In this document: piece after piece, positions 8,641-20,210 of the stretch
Layout: each line of letters opens with the position of its first letter
Numbering within the stretch: the stretch's first letter is position 1
Source: Lederbergia sp. NSJ-179
GTDB lineage: Bacteria > Bacillota > Bacilli > Bacillales > Bacillaceae_C
NCBI RefSeq assembly: GCF_022867885.1
Contig: NZ_JALIFP010000014.1
Location: 40,133 to 104,132 of the forward strand
Reading direction: 5' to 3'
DNA length: 64,000 bases
Made by a program: the position numbers and the translations under genes
Notes under the pieces: model-generated
The model's input: the letters and a program-made list of their open reading frames with translations, nothing else
The model's database searches: none
Told to the model about the DNA's origin: nothing

Positions 8641-9636
8641 GTGAAAAAATGGATATCGATCGGTGTCATCATTTTAATTATCGTAGGAGGCAGTTTTTGG
8701 TTTTATCATAGTAAAAAAATAGCAGCACCTCAAGAAGAGAGAAGTATCACATCTACCGTACAAAAAGGGGATATCAACGTTCAAGTTAGTGGATCTGGTT
8801 CTATATCATCCATTAATAGTTCTGATATTACCTCAACTTCTGAAGGAATCATTGACGAAGTATTAGTGGAGGAAAAGGAGATCGTTAAAAAAGGGGATGA
8901 ACTCGCTACGTTTACAGATGGCAGTGACCCCATTACCGCTCCTCATGCCGGAACGATAACTTCGTTAGATATTGAAGATGGAAGCCGTGTTCAGTCGACC
9001 CAAGTAGTTGGGCATATAACAGATTATAAAACATTACAATCCGTCATTAGTGTGGACGAGCTTGATATCACAAGTATTAAAGAAGGACAAACAGCTGAAT
9101 TGGCCGTTGATGCCTTTCCTGATGAAACATTTACAGGCACTGTGACAAAAGTAGCAGCGGAAGGAACGGCCAATAACGGGGTTTCAAGCTTTGATGTAAC
9201 TGTACAAATAAAAGATCCAAAGGAATTATTGATTGGCATGTCCAGCGAAGTGAAAATCACAACGGAAAGCAAAAAAGATGTCCTTTACGTTCCCATTGAG
9301 GCCGTTCAAATTGATCGCGATCAAAAATATGTCAATGTTCAGGAAGCTACCTCAAGCAATAATACAGACGCTGAAACAACAAAACAAGTTGTGGAAACAG
9401 GGATCAATGATGATCAAAATATTGAAATCGTCTCTGGATTAACGGAAGGACAAACGATTCAACTCCCTCTATCCATTTCATCTGGAAATCAAAGAGAAAA
9501 TCAGGGATTTCCTGGTGGTGATAGAGGCCAAGGATTCCCTAGTGGTGGCGGTGGCCAAGTATTTCCTTCTGGCGGAGCCCCAGGCGGCAGTGGTGGCCAA
9601 GGATTCCCTGGTGGTTCAGGCAGAGGTGGTCAATAA
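8641..9636 (+). CDS. Efflux membrane fusion protein (MacA/YknX-like)
   Basis: A 331-residue periplasm-adaptor-type protein, here anchored on the outer face of the membrane. There is an N-terminal membrane anchor at about 4-23, a biotinyl-lipoyl-like domain (TAPHAGTITSLDIEDGSRV), and a beta-barrel part. The C-terminal tail of about 50 residues is rich in Gly and Pro, with repeated QGFPGG/QGFPSGG blocks. It starts at GTG behind AAGGAGGAG. Its stop overlaps the ATG of the ATPase by one base. With the next two genes it forms a MacAB/YknXYZ-like tripartite exporter, a family that exports peptides or protects against them. Confidence 0.9.
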   Translation: MKKWISIGVIILIIVGGSFWFYHSKKIAAPQEERSITSTVQKGDINVQVSGSGSISSINSSDITSTSEGIIDEVLVEEKEIVKKGDELATFTDGSDPITAPHAGTITSLDIEDGSRVQSTQVVGHITDYKTLQSVISVDELDITSIKEGQTAELAVDAFPDETFTGTVTKVAAEGTANNGVSSFDVTVQIKDPKELLIGMSSEVKITTESKKDVLYVPIEAVQIDRDQKYVNVQEATSSNNTDAETTKQVVETGINDDQNIEIVSGLTEGQTIQLPLSISSGNQRENQGFPGGDRGQGFPSGGGGQVFPSGGAPGGSGGQGFPGGSGRGGQ

Positions 9637-10373
9637 TGGCAAATTCCGTTATTGAAATTAAAAATTTAAAAAAATCCTATGAGCTTGGTGGAGAAACAAT
9701 CCATGCCCTGCAAGATGTCTCCCTTCAAATCAATATGGGGGACTTCATCTCCATAATTGGCCCATCAGGTTCAGGGAAGTCCACCTTCATGAATATGATC
9801 GGGTGTCTCGATAAACCCGATTCTGGAAAATACTTAATCGATGAAAAAAATGTGGCGAAGATGAATGATAATGAACTTGCGGCAATACGCAATGGGAAGA
9901 TTGGTTTTATCTTTCAAAATTTTAATCTCTTAAATAAACTAACGGCCTTAGAAAATGTAGAACTTCCTCTGATCTATCGAGGTTTAACTGGAAAAGAGCG
10001 GCGAGAGAAGGCGATTCATTGTCTGCAGTTAGTTGGATTAAAAGAACGGCAACATCATTTGCCAACCCAGCTTTCAGGTGGACAACAACAAAGAGTCGCG
10101 ATTGCGAGAGCATTGGCTGGAGATCCGCTCATCCTGCTCGCCGATGAACCTACTGGGGCATTGGATAGTAAAACGAGTAAAGAAGTCTTGCAACTATTAA
10201 AGGAGTTAAATGAAAAAGGCCATATTATTGTTTTAATTACGCATGACTTAGAAGTAGCCAAACAAGCGAAACGAATTATGCGCATCCATGACGGTCAATT
10301 ATTTGAAAATGGGGGGGACTGGCTTGAAACTACTAGAATCCATCAAGATGGCGCTAAAAAGTATCAAAAATAA
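9636..10373 (+). CDS. Efflux ABC ATPase (MacB/YknY-like)
   Basis: A 245-residue LolD/MacB-class ATPase. It has Walker [10 protein letters not shown], signature [15 protein letters not shown], Walker [13 protein letters not shown], and the H-loop in LITHD. It should energise the permease encoded next. After the usual end near HDGQL, the frame continues about 22 residues through a run of seven G, overlapping the permease by about 50 bases. That C-terminal tail is not typical of the family and may reflect slippage or drift at the G-run. Confidence 0.93.
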   Translation: MANSVIEIKNLKKSYELGGETIHALQDVSLQINMGDFISIIGPSGSGKSTFMNMIGCLDKPDSGKYLIDEKNVAKMNDNELAAIRNGKIGFIFQNFNLLNKLTALENVELPLIYRGLTGKERREKAIHCLQLVGLKERQHHLPTQLSGGQQQRVAIARALAGDPLILLADEPTGALDSKTSKEVLQLLKELNEKGHIIVLITHDLEVAKQAKRIMRIHDGQLFENGGDWLETTRIHQDGAKKYQK

Positions 10374-11493
10374 TAAACTAAGATCCTTTCTGACGATGCT
10401 TGGAATTATCATCGGTGTAGCTTCTGTTATCACTTTAGTCGGTGTCGGACAAGGTTCTTCACAGTCTGTAACGGCAGAAATTGGCGAGCTCGGAACAAAT
10501 CTATTGACACTTAGTGTGACGGACTCAGATTCTGTACAACTGGAAGAAAAACAACTCGAGTCATTCAACGAACTAAATGGAATTTCTGAAATTGCCCCTG
10601 TTGTATCTGGAAGAATCTTTGCCAAGCATGGTGAAAATTCCACACAGGTCTCCATAACAGGTACAACTTCCTCTTTTCTATCCGTGAGAGGATTATCTCT
10701 AAGTCAAGGGCGTTTTATATCGGATATGGATCATGAATTACGGCAAAAAACGGTTGTATTAGGAGCCGAGACAGCAGAGTCTCTTTTTCCAAGAACGAAC
10801 CCTCTAGGAGAAAGTCTCAAAATAAATGGTGTGTCCTATACAGTTGTTGGTGTGTTAAAGTCAGTGGGTAGTTCACTAGGAACAAGTGGAGACAATGTCA
10901 TCATTGCACCTCTCTCCACTACCCAAAGACTACTTCAGAGTACAACGATCGAGACGATTTATTTGCAGACTCAAAATGAAGACATGGTCAATTTAGCAAA
11001 GCTTCAAGTTCAAGGAACCATGACAACTCTCTTTCCTAACCTCAGTGATGCTTATTCTGTTTCAAGCCAGGAAGATTTAATGGAAACAATGGGTTCCGTT
11101 TCCGACACTATGACACTTATGTTAGGTGGGATTGCTAGTATTTCCCTTCTTGTCGGCGGAATAGGGGTCATGAATATTATGCTTGTCTCCGTCTCAGAAA
11201 GAACGAAAGAAATAGGAGTTCGAAAAGCGATTGGCGCGAAACGCACAGCAATTCTTTTACAATTCCTCATTGAAGCTGTCGTGCTAAGTATGCTTGGTGG
11301 TTTACTGGGTATTTTGTTAGGTCTTAGTATTTCAAAATCGCTCGAGTTATTCTCTAGCATATCTGTCGCCTATTCCCTTTCCGTCACCTTATTTGCTTTC
11401 CTATTCTCTTGCGTGATAGGCATTATTTTTGGCGTATTTCCTGCCAATAAAGCGTCTAAATTAGATCCCATCCACGCCTTACGTCAAGAATAG
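10324..11493 (+). CDS. Efflux ABC permease (MacB/YknZ-like, FtsX domain)
   Basis: About 389 residues. There is one N-terminal membrane helix (MLGIIIGVASVITLVGVG), a large extracytoplasmic MacB-core domain (about 60-260), and three C-terminal helices. The FtsX-type segment reads SERTKEIGVRKAIGAKR. I chose the TTG at 10324 because GGGGGG lies at the right spacing and the protein then begins just before the conserved [18 protein letters not shown] segment. An ATG at 10309 is in frame but lacks a ribosome binding site. It overlaps the ATPase gene, so the two are co-translated. Confidence 0.9.
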   Translation: MKLLESIKMALKSIKNNKLRSFLTMLGIIIGVASVITLVGVGQGSSQSVTAEIGELGTNLLTLSVTDSDSVQLEEKQLESFNELNGISEIAPVVSGRIFAKHGENSTQVSITGTTSSFLSVRGLSLSQGRFISDMDHELRQKTVVLGAETAESLFPRTNPLGESLKINGVSYTVVGVLKSVGSSLGTSGDNVIIAPLSTTQRLLQSTTIETIYLQTQNEDMVNLAKLQVQGTMTTLFPNLSDAYSVSSQEDLMETMGSVSDTMTLMLGGIASISLLVGGIGVMNIMLVSVSERTKEIGVRKAIGAKRTAILLQFLIEAVVLSMLGGLLGILLGLSISKSLELFSSISVAYSLSVTLFAFLFSCVIGIIFGVFPANKASKLDPIHALRQE

Positions 11494-11552
11494 TGCAGGA
11501 AAACTTTAATCAGTTCTTACGAAAAAAGAGGAAAATTAGAGGAGGACAAAAA

Positions 11553-12002
11553 ATGCGAAAAACAAAAAACTGGATCGGAATGTTAGCCTTGGCATTATTA
11601 ATGGCGCAATCAACCATTGGCATCATCAATTATACACAAACTAGCGCACAACCAAATTTCCCGAGGATGGACAGAATAAATGGCAATGAAGATGGTAGAT
11701 TTGCGGGTAATCCACCGCAAATGAACAGCCAGAATACAGAAGATGCCGATCATTCTGACTCGAATAATGAAGAAACATCTAACTCTGCGTCTAATGATGA
11801 AACGGCGAAGAGACCAGAAAATGGACAAATGCCTCACTTTAATGAGCAGCCAATGAACCAGCCTGGATCCTTTGCTGCAGCTCTACGAAACTTTGCTAAC
11901 GGAATCCCAGGTCTTATCATGAATATTTTCTCTCTCGGTCTCGCGCTTATTTGGTTGATTCTATCTATCCTATTAAGAAGAAAATATCAGTCGGTCAATT
12001 AA
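11553..12002 (+). CDS. Small membrane protein of efflux operon, unknown
   Basis: I do not recognise this 149-residue protein. It has an N-terminal signal or anchor (about 8-30), an extracytoplasmic region of about 85 residues rich in Asn, Asp, Glu and Ser, and a second membrane helix near the C-terminus followed by RRK. I chose the ATG at 11553 because of the strong upstream GAGGAGGAC. It lies 60 bases after the permease stop, so it is in the efflux operon and may be an accessory or immunity-like membrane component. That role is inferred only from position. Confidence 0.7.
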   Translation: MRKTKNWIGMLALALLMAQSTIGIINYTQTSAQPNFPRMDRINGNEDGRFAGNPPQMNSQNTEDADHSDSNNEETSNSASNDETAKRPENGQMPHFNEQPMNQPGSFAAALRNFANGIPGLIMNIFSLGLALIWLILSILLRRKYQSVN

Positions 12003-12019
12003 GAGAGGGTGCAAGTAAA

Positions 12020-13300
12020 TTGGAATTAAATAAAAGAATGAAAATCATTGCAATTGGAACCATCATTGGACTTGCAAATATAACACCTTATCCTATTAGT
12101 CCTATAAGGGCGGAGGAGGTCGCTCAATCGGAAGGACCTCCACAATTAGCATCAATAAAGATTGATGAATTTCAACTGGACCAATCCTTTTCCCCTACGA
12201 CAACAACGTATACAGCAGATGTCGCAAATCATATAAAAACAATAACGATACAGGCAGAGGCAGAAGAAGCGTCCGCAACTGTCACAATTAACGGGAAATC
12301 CATTGGAAATGCTAAGAAAACAAGTCTGCCAATAGAAACGGGAGAGAACATTTTTACCATTACGGTTATAAATGAGAAAGAAGTGAATACCTATACGATC
12401 ACGGTAAATCGTGCCAAAAACGAAAATAATCAACTAGCAAAACTTACATTGTCTGGTGGGAGCATAGAGTTTGATCCAGATCTAACTAGTTATCATGTAA
12501 AGGTGGAAAATAAGATTAGTGAAATAACAATCCAACCTGAAGTGGCGGTGGATACTTCAAGCGTAGAAATAGACGGAATGAATCTAGTTGAGACGGAACA
12601 AGTCGTAGAGATTCCAGTTGGTACAACGACCATCAACATAACGGTAACCGCCGAAAATGGCTCCAAAAGAACATATAAATTAACGATAACGAGAGCGAAA
12701 AAACAAGCGGAAGCGCAGAAATCAGCTGCCAATGATCCCTCCGAAAAAACTGAGACCAAACAAAAGCCCGATGCGAACAATCAACCGAAAACAACGGAGA
12801 CTGAAAAAAACAGTGCAAACAATCAGTCCGGAATGCCTAAGACCGAACAAAAAGCTAATGCCAGCGCCATATCTGTGAAACCTACCAAAGCAGAAGCAAA
12901 TGAGCAACTGCCAGAACAACCGACGGGAGCGAAGACAACCCAAAGTAATCAAACCAATTTGAAAGCTGCCTCCTTAATGTCAGGAAATACTATGACAACC
13001 AAAGAAATCAGTACAAAAGCGAATCTCCAATCCCTGATCGTTTCTGAAGGAACCTGGAACAAGTCTTTTACTTCTGATGCGTATACCTACCATATCGCAG
13101 TAAATAAGGATGTTTCCAAGGTGACGATAACCGCCAATCCGGAAGAAAGTGATGCCAAAGTTGTTATAAAAGGAAATGAACCTTCCAACAGCGCAGCAGT
13201 AGCGATTGAAAACCAAGCAAAAACAGTTATTTCTGTGGTCATCACACGCGAAAATGACAGGAAAACCTATGTAATGGTATTTGATAAAGACTTGGATTAG
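12020..13300 (+). CDS. Secreted protein with three cadherin-like domains
   Basis: About 426 residues, starting at TTG behind GAGAGGG. A signal peptide at about 8-30 ends near IRAEE. There are two adjacent beta-sandwich domains of the bacterial cadherin-like type (PF12733-like), each with the pattern FDPDLTSYHVKV...TYTITV or TYKLTITRA. A hydrophilic linker of about 110 residues follows, with imperfect repeats of N-N-Q-P-K-T-E character, and then a third similar domain (LIVSEGTWNKSFTSDAYTYHI to TYVMVFD). There is no sortase motif or transmembrane tail. It is last in the efflux operon, 17 bases after the previous stop. A cell-surface binding or scavenging role is an inference. Confidence 0.8.
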   Translation: MELNKRMKIIAIGTIIGLANITPYPISPIRAEEVAQSEGPPQLASIKIDEFQLDQSFSPTTTTYTADVANHIKTITIQAEAEEASATVTINGKSIGNAKKTSLPIETGENIFTITVINEKEVNTYTITVNRAKNENNQLAKLTLSGGSIEFDPDLTSYHVKVENKISEITIQPEVAVDTSSVEIDGMNLVETEQVVEIPVGTTTINITVTAENGSKRTYKLTITRAKKQAEAQKSAANDPSEKTETKQKPDANNQPKTTETEKNSANNQSGMPKTEQKANASAISVKPTKAEANEQLPEQPTGAKTTQSNQTNLKAASLMSGNTMTTKEISTKANLQSLIVSEGTWNKSFTSDAYTYHIAVNKDVSKVTITANPEESDAKVVIKGNEPSNSAAVAIENQAKTVISVVITRENDRKTYVMVFDKDLD

Positions 13301-13301
13301 A

Positions 13302-13333
13302 TATGCATAAAGAAACATGTACAGGGTAAATAG
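13302..13333 (+). promoter_or_regulatory. ohr leader segment duplicated elsewhere
   Basis: A 32-base segment immediately after the cadherin-like gene and upstream of ohr recurs exactly at 24141-24172. In both places a partly conserved stretch and a GAGGAG ribosome binding site follow. It probably contains part of the ohr promoter or operator, but I could not assign -35/-10 boxes with confidence. Confidence 0.5.
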
Positions 13334-13373
13334 TAAGAAGGGTTAAAATATTCATTTGAGGAGTTGATGTTTC

Positions 13374-13796
13374 ATGTCAGACATACTATTTACGTCGACA
13401 GCAACCGCTAAAGGAGGCCGCGAAGGTCACGTCCATTCATCTGATAACGTCCTTCAATTTGATACAGCTATGCCAGGAAGTTCTAGAGCCAAGGAATTAG
13501 ACCAATCTACGAACCCTGAACAATTATTCGCAGCTGGGTATGCTGCATGTTTTGACGGTGCTTTACAACTAGTCGCTAGCAAGGAACATATTAAGTTCTC
13601 CTCAGAGGTCATAGCCAATGTGAGCCTGCTTAAGGACAAGGAAGACCAAGGCTTCAAACTAGCGGTTACCCTGCAGGTGAAAGGAACGGACATAGAAAAG
13701 GATAAGTTAGAAGACTTAGTTGAAAAAGCTCACCAATTCTGTCCTTATTCAAAGGCCACAAGAGGCAATATCGAAGTGAAGTTAGAAGTTCTGTAA
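13374..13796 (+). CDS. ohr: Organic hydroperoxide resistance protein (Ohr)
   Basis: A 140-residue OsmC/Ohr family thiol peroxidase, reducing organic hydroperoxides in the cytoplasm. The two active-site cysteines are Cys59 (GYAACFDGAL) and Cys123 (FCPYSKATRGN). The N-terminal LFTSTATAKGGREGHV segment is typical of Ohr. The ribosome binding site is GAGGAG. There is no OhrR-type MarR regulator next to it in the window. A strong terminator follows. Confidence 0.95.
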   Translation: MSDILFTSTATAKGGREGHVHSSDNVLQFDTAMPGSSRAKELDQSTNPEQLFAAGYAACFDGALQLVASKEHIKFSSEVIANVSLLKDKEDQGFKLAVTLQVKGTDIEKDKLEDLVEKAHQFCPYSKATRGNIEVKLEVL

Positions 13797-13811
13797 ATTA
13801 TTATTAGCGAC

Positions 13812-13847
13812 GGACTGTAGACGAGCAAATCGTCAACAGTCTTTCTT
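13812..13847 (+). terminator. Rho-independent terminator of ohr
   Basis: An interrupted stem pairs GGACTGT with ACAGTC and GACGA with TCGTC around a short loop. CTTTCTT follows. It begins about 15 bases after the ohr stop. Confidence 0.7.
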
Positions 13848-13850
13848 AAA

Positions 13851-14066
13851 AGATAAGAGTATAAAAATTGGCTGGTGCTGAATCTAGCTCCAGGCGCCAT
13901 CGGCTCGAGGTCAAATAACCTGAGCCAATAAAAGTCAAGATCGGACTTTTCTTGTCTCAGAACATTTGCTTGTCGCGGGCCAACAGGATGTTGGTCAGAA
14001 CGGCGTTGCGCCAGGACGGCGCGAACTTAGCCGTTCATCCATTAGGCGGGCGCCTTGCGCTTTTCT
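13851..14066 (+). repeat. Interspersed structured repeat, copy 1
   Basis: This element of about 200 bp has the order: ATAAAAATTGGCTGGTG start, CTAGCTCCAGGCGCC, a GGCTCGAGGT...CCTGAGCC hairpin, an ACATTTGCTTGTC block, a GGACGGCGCG block, and GCGCTTTTCT end. Three other copies lie at 33048, 34362 and 39468. It is GC-richer than its surroundings. Reading frames across it (for example 13952-14161) are not genes. Confidence 0.8.
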
Positions 14067-14174
14067 CATTATATGCACATAATGTCGATATGACTAAATT
14101 GCGTCCATGCTCCCTATTATGGCATGATAAGTTTATCTGCATCGTCATGAAGTACCTATGAGAGGAGTAACACA

Positions 14175-14516
14175 ATGGCACATCCATATAAAACCTATTC
14201 CCTTGATCAATTACAAGAAGAAGTGGAAATTCTCAAGGAAAAATTAAAACGAGCCCAGTTGGAAGGTAAAACGAATCATATTCTCGTCTATAAGCGAAAA
14301 ATAGAGCTAGTCCGTTCCTTCATGTTAAACTCGGAAGATTTCCAACCTGGGGATATATTCGAGATCATCGAGGAACCAGATTATCTATTTGAAATTATTG
14401 AAATCAGTGGGGTAACAGCTTGGGGATACACAATTGATAAAAAGGATGGAAAGAAGGATAAAGAACAGCGAGGCAAACTGCTTGCTCAAATACGTCAGAC
14501 AACTGAACGTCCCTAA
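14175..14516 (+). CDS. yfhH: YfhH family protein (DUF1811)
   Basis: A 113-residue cytoplasmic protein resembling B. subtilis YfhH. Shared features are an N-terminal amphipathic helix pair (YSLDQLQEEVEILKEKLKRA), VYKRKIELVRSFMLNSEDFQPGD, and a beta-barrel-like part with VTAWGYTID. The biochemical function is not established. The ribosome binding site is AGAGGAG. It is monocistronic between a repeat and a gene-poor zone. Confidence 0.85.
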   Translation: MAHPYKTYSLDQLQEEVEILKEKLKRAQLEGKTNHILVYKRKIELVRSFMLNSEDFQPGDIFEIIEEPDYLFEIIEISGVTAWGYTIDKKDGKKDKEQRGKLLAQIRQTTERP

Positions 14517-14761
14517 ATGTATTTGTGCCTAGTTTGTTTAATTCGTTTGAGCCTTATCTGAAATTTTGGCCTTTATTTTGATATTGTTGTATAATTTTTT
14601 ATTTTAACTAAGTTGGGCTCCTATAAATACGTAAAGATCCCCCTTTTATCATCACTAGATTACGAGTATGTGCTCCATTAATAGCTAATGACGTTCAATT
14701 GATTTTTCTAGATTTTCTGTCCTACGGTCGATTCGTATCTCTAGTTACAGCAAATGGCTTT

Positions 14762-14971
14762 CTACCATAATCCCCTTAAAAAATTCTCATTGTTGTAAGG
14801 AGAGCGATCAGAATAAACGCCCTGCCCATTAGGCAAAGCCCAGTTACCAGGCTGCACGTTATAAGCATATCTTGGTACATGAGCATAATAAGGATACATA
14901 TAAGGCTGATCAGCAAAATCCAAAGTAGAAAGAACATTGGAGCTGGATACTTCAAACGTGGAAACAATCAC
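14762..14971 (-). CDS. Small Tyr/Pro-rich hypothetical protein, doubtful
   Basis: A 69-codon frame whose middle (YMYPYYAHVPRYAYNVQ) is rich in Tyr and Pro, as in some spore coat peptides. There is no clear ribosome binding site and no family I recognise. It abuts a decayed retropepsin-like fragment in another frame, so it may be part of a broken gene. The rest of 14520-14760 holds nothing I can support. Confidence 0.2.
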   Translation of the reverse strand: MIVSTFEVSSSNVLSTLDFADQPYMYPYYAHVPRYAYNVQPGNWALPNGQGVYSDRSPYNNENFLRGLW

Positions 14972-15192
14972 CGAAGCCTTCCGAGTTGCAATGGAAAAGA
15001 ATCCATCAGGCAGTTATCAATTTCTAAACGTGTTACAGTTTGCTCACAACACAGTTCACTTTCTCCCCCTCCATACATTTTTCTCAGACCTCCACTTTTA
15101 CGATCAATGATTAGTCCTATTTGTTTAACTTCATCCGTATCTAAGCTTGTAGTTGAACAGCCTGTATCTAAAAGTACATGATCTAAACATAT
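14968..15192 (-). pseudogene. Retropepsin-like aspartic protease remnant
   Basis: An open stretch of about 70 codons without a start reads LDHVLLDTGCSTTSLDTDEV, then a KQIGL segment, YGGGESEL, and LEIDNCLMDSFPLQLG. The DTG active-site motif followed by the S-T-T-S-L pattern and a YGGGE flap-like segment fits bacterial retropepsin-like aspartyl proteases (about 130 residues). A stop lies just upstream and the frame ends early, so this is a remnant. The assignment rests on motif reading only. Confidence 0.55.
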
Positions 15193-15540
15193 TTAGAAAT
15201 TGTACTAGAATCACAACAGAAAATAAAAGTGGTCTTGAGTAATACAGGCGCTCTTTTTGAATGCCATATTTTGGGTAGTAGTTCGTATAAGTAGGTGTTG
15301 TTATTTTTCTTTTTGTTCTGTTTTCCACCATAATGAATCTTTTTGTTATTCAGTTCAATGTTACAGCTCACTACTTTATATAGGAAACCGTTTAGTTTTT
15401 AATATCCCAAAAAGGTCCGGGCGATATCCGCGTCTTGGCGAAAGTTATGAAATAAAAAAATTTATCCCGATCTCTACATTCAAGAGTTTGTGGGGAAAAA
15501 TGGGGTTTAGAATGGGAGATCAACAGCCAATAACCAAAAC

Positions 15541-15587
15541 AATGCCCGGAACCAAAGCAACTTAGCATTGCTATGATACCGGGCATT
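15541..15587. terminator. Stem-loop downstream of the bgl operon
   Basis: AATGCCCGG (15541) and CCGGGCATT (15579) form a perfect 9-bp outer stem. AGCAA/TTGCT pair inside. On the minus strand TGTTTTGG follows. It lies about 110 bases beyond the bglH stop and is the best candidate for the end of the licT-bglP-bglH transcript. I see no supported gene in 15195-15540 or 15588-15698. Confidence 0.45.
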
Positions 15588-15698
15588 TCCCTGTTTTACT
15601 GGCTATTTTTTTCACAGCTTCTAGTACATCCGCTGTGTTACTCTATAAGTGTTTATATCATTCAAAGCTATATTTCTTAAATCTTTTAGCCAGATCAT

Positions 15699-19041
<3,343 letters not shown>

Positions 19042-19075
19042 TTTTCTCACTCCCAATTTTTTACTATTGAAGCAT

Positions 19076-19137
19076 AAAAAAACCTAAACGCTTCCTAGAA
19101 TACATAATTGTTTTACATACTCTAGGGAACGTTTAGG
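19076..19137 (-). terminator. Conditional terminator before bglP
   Basis: On the minus strand, CCTAAACG at 19137 pairs with CGTTTAGG at 19090. An inner CCTAGA/TCTAGG pairing and a run of seven U follow. Its 5' base overlaps the antiterminator at 19136-19163, so the two structures exclude each other. Confidence 0.85.
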
Positions 19138-19163
19138 TAATGCCTGATTTAACAGTTACACCC
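19136..19163 (-). promoter_or_regulatory. Ribonucleic antiterminator (RAT) for bglP
   Basis: A LicT/BglG-type RAT on the minus strand reads GGGTGTAACTG, TTAAATCAGG, CATTACC. It keeps the GTAACTG and CAGGCA internal-loop signatures. It starts five bases after the licT stop. Active antiterminator should bind here and allow read-through from licT into bglP. Confidence 0.8.
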
Positions 19164-19167
19164 TAAA

Positions 19168-20025
19168 TTATTCGTCCGTTTTATTAGTAATCCGTGAAGT
19201 CATTCTTTGGATATGAAGAATTAAATAGGTCATTTCATCGTCAGATATATTCCATCCATATTCTAAACGCAAATATTTTGCAATCTTTAACACACATTGG
19301 TAGATTTGCGGATTCTGCTGGGTCACCAAGGTAAAAATAGAACTTGCAGAATTCGTCCGAATTAACTTTTTCTCAAGATGTCTTAAGATAAAATAACGTA
19401 AATGGGTTAAGAATCTTGAGAAATTCAATGAGTCCTCTTCTAAGTTCACTTGAAAATGATAACTAATAATATCAAGAATTTTATTGGTAATTTCAGTTAT
19501 CTTAATAGTCTCTGGCATACCTTCAATTCCAGATTGTGCATTCACAAAGTGTAACGCAATCGCCGTCGCTTCTGTAGCAGGCATTTCCTGGCCAGTTTGT
19601 TCCAAGATCATTTGTACGGCTCGTTCACCCACTTGAAATTCCTTTTTATATAAACTCTTTACTTCCCAATGAAGTGGATTTTTTATAAACAACTGATTTT
19701 CTGCTCTTTTAATTGCAAAGTTCAGATGATCTGACAAAGTAATTAAAAATGCATCGTTGAATTTCTTATCTAGAATTTTCTCTCCTAATGAGATAATCTT
19801 GGTCGTTAAATAAATTATCTCAGGAGGTATTTCATTTAAAATGTTTAATATTGGATGGCTATTTGAAGATGAATCTAAGGTATAAATTTTATCAACAAGC
19901 TGTTGATCAATCTCCTCGTTCTTTTTCCTTTTAAAACCGATTCCCTTTCCAATGACAACGACTTCCTGTCCATTATGGTCAACAGCCAGTACAACATTAT
20001 TATTGAACGCTTGTTTCAATATCAT
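19168..20025 (-). CDS. licT: BglG/LicT family antiterminator
   Basis: A 285-residue RNA-binding antiterminator. The N-terminal CAT domain (about 1-55; NNNVVLAVDHNGQEVVVIGKGIGF) binds RAT hairpins. Two PTS regulation domains follow. PRD1 has His in LSDHLNFA and ALHFVNA. PRD2 has His in the RYFILRHLEKK and LILHIQRM regions. Negative phosphorylation by the PTS permease at PRD1 and positive phosphorylation by HPr at PRD2 are known for the family. I chose the ATG at 20025 to match LicT; the frame opens four codons earlier. It has its own RAT and terminator upstream, so it is autoregulated. Confidence 0.92.
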   Translation of the reverse strand: MILKQAFNNNVVLAVDHNGQEVVVIGKGIGFKRKKNEEIDQQLVDKIYTLDSSSNSHPILNILNEIPPEIIYLTTKIISLGEKILDKKFNDAFLITLSDHLNFAIKRAENQLFIKNPLHWEVKSLYKKEFQVGERAVQMILEQTGQEMPATEATAIALHFVNAQSGIEGMPETIKITEITNKILDIISYHFQVNLEEDSLNFSRFLTHLRYFILRHLEKKLIRTNSASSIFTLVTQQNPQIYQCVLKIAKYLRLEYGWNISDDEMTYLILHIQRMTSRITNKTDE

Positions 20026-20076
20026 TATTATGAACACCTCACTTTATGACTATAACTTAGTCTTTCCGAAGAAAAT

Positions 20077-20142
20077 AAAAAAACCAATTATAAATAATGA
20101 GCAACAAAAAGGTTTTTGCACTCAAAATTTATAATTGGTTTT
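20077..20142 (-). terminator. Conditional terminator before licT
   Basis: On the minus strand AACCAATTATAAAT pairs with ATTTATAATTGGTT, 14 base pairs, followed by TTTTTTATTTT. Its 5' arm overlaps the 3' end of the RAT at 20137-20166, the classical mutually exclusive layout. Confidence 0.9.
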
Positions 20143-20166
20143 GCCTGATTTAATCAGTAACAATCC
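20137..20166 (-). promoter_or_regulatory. Ribonucleic antiterminator (RAT) for licT
   Basis: A 30-base RAT begins GGATTGTTACTG and ends CAGGCAAAACC on the minus strand, essentially the LicT/SacT consensus. It lies between the promoter and the licT gene, showing autoregulation. Confidence 0.92.
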
Positions 20167-20179
20167 GCTATTTACTTTT

Positions 20180-20209
20180 ATACTATCACAGTTGAGTAAG
20201 CGCAGTCAA
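20180..20209 (-). promoter_or_regulatory. licT-bglP-bglH promoter
   Basis: On the minus strand TTGACT (20209-20204) and TAGTAT (20185-20180) are separated by 18 bases, a good SigA promoter. The RAT begins about 14 bases downstream, so the leader starts almost at the RAT. A TGCGCTTACTCA stretch in the spacer only loosely resembles a CcpA cre site. Confidence 0.75.
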
Positions 20210-20210
20210 T

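Noticed and set aside
13952..14161. 69-codon plus-strand frame
   Set aside because: It lies mostly inside structured repeat copy 1, and similar frames appear only as by-products of its GC-rich blocks.
15131..15331. 66-codon minus-strand frame with a hydrophobic stretch
   Set aside because: No ribosome binding site; its second half overlaps the retropepsin-like remnant in another frame.
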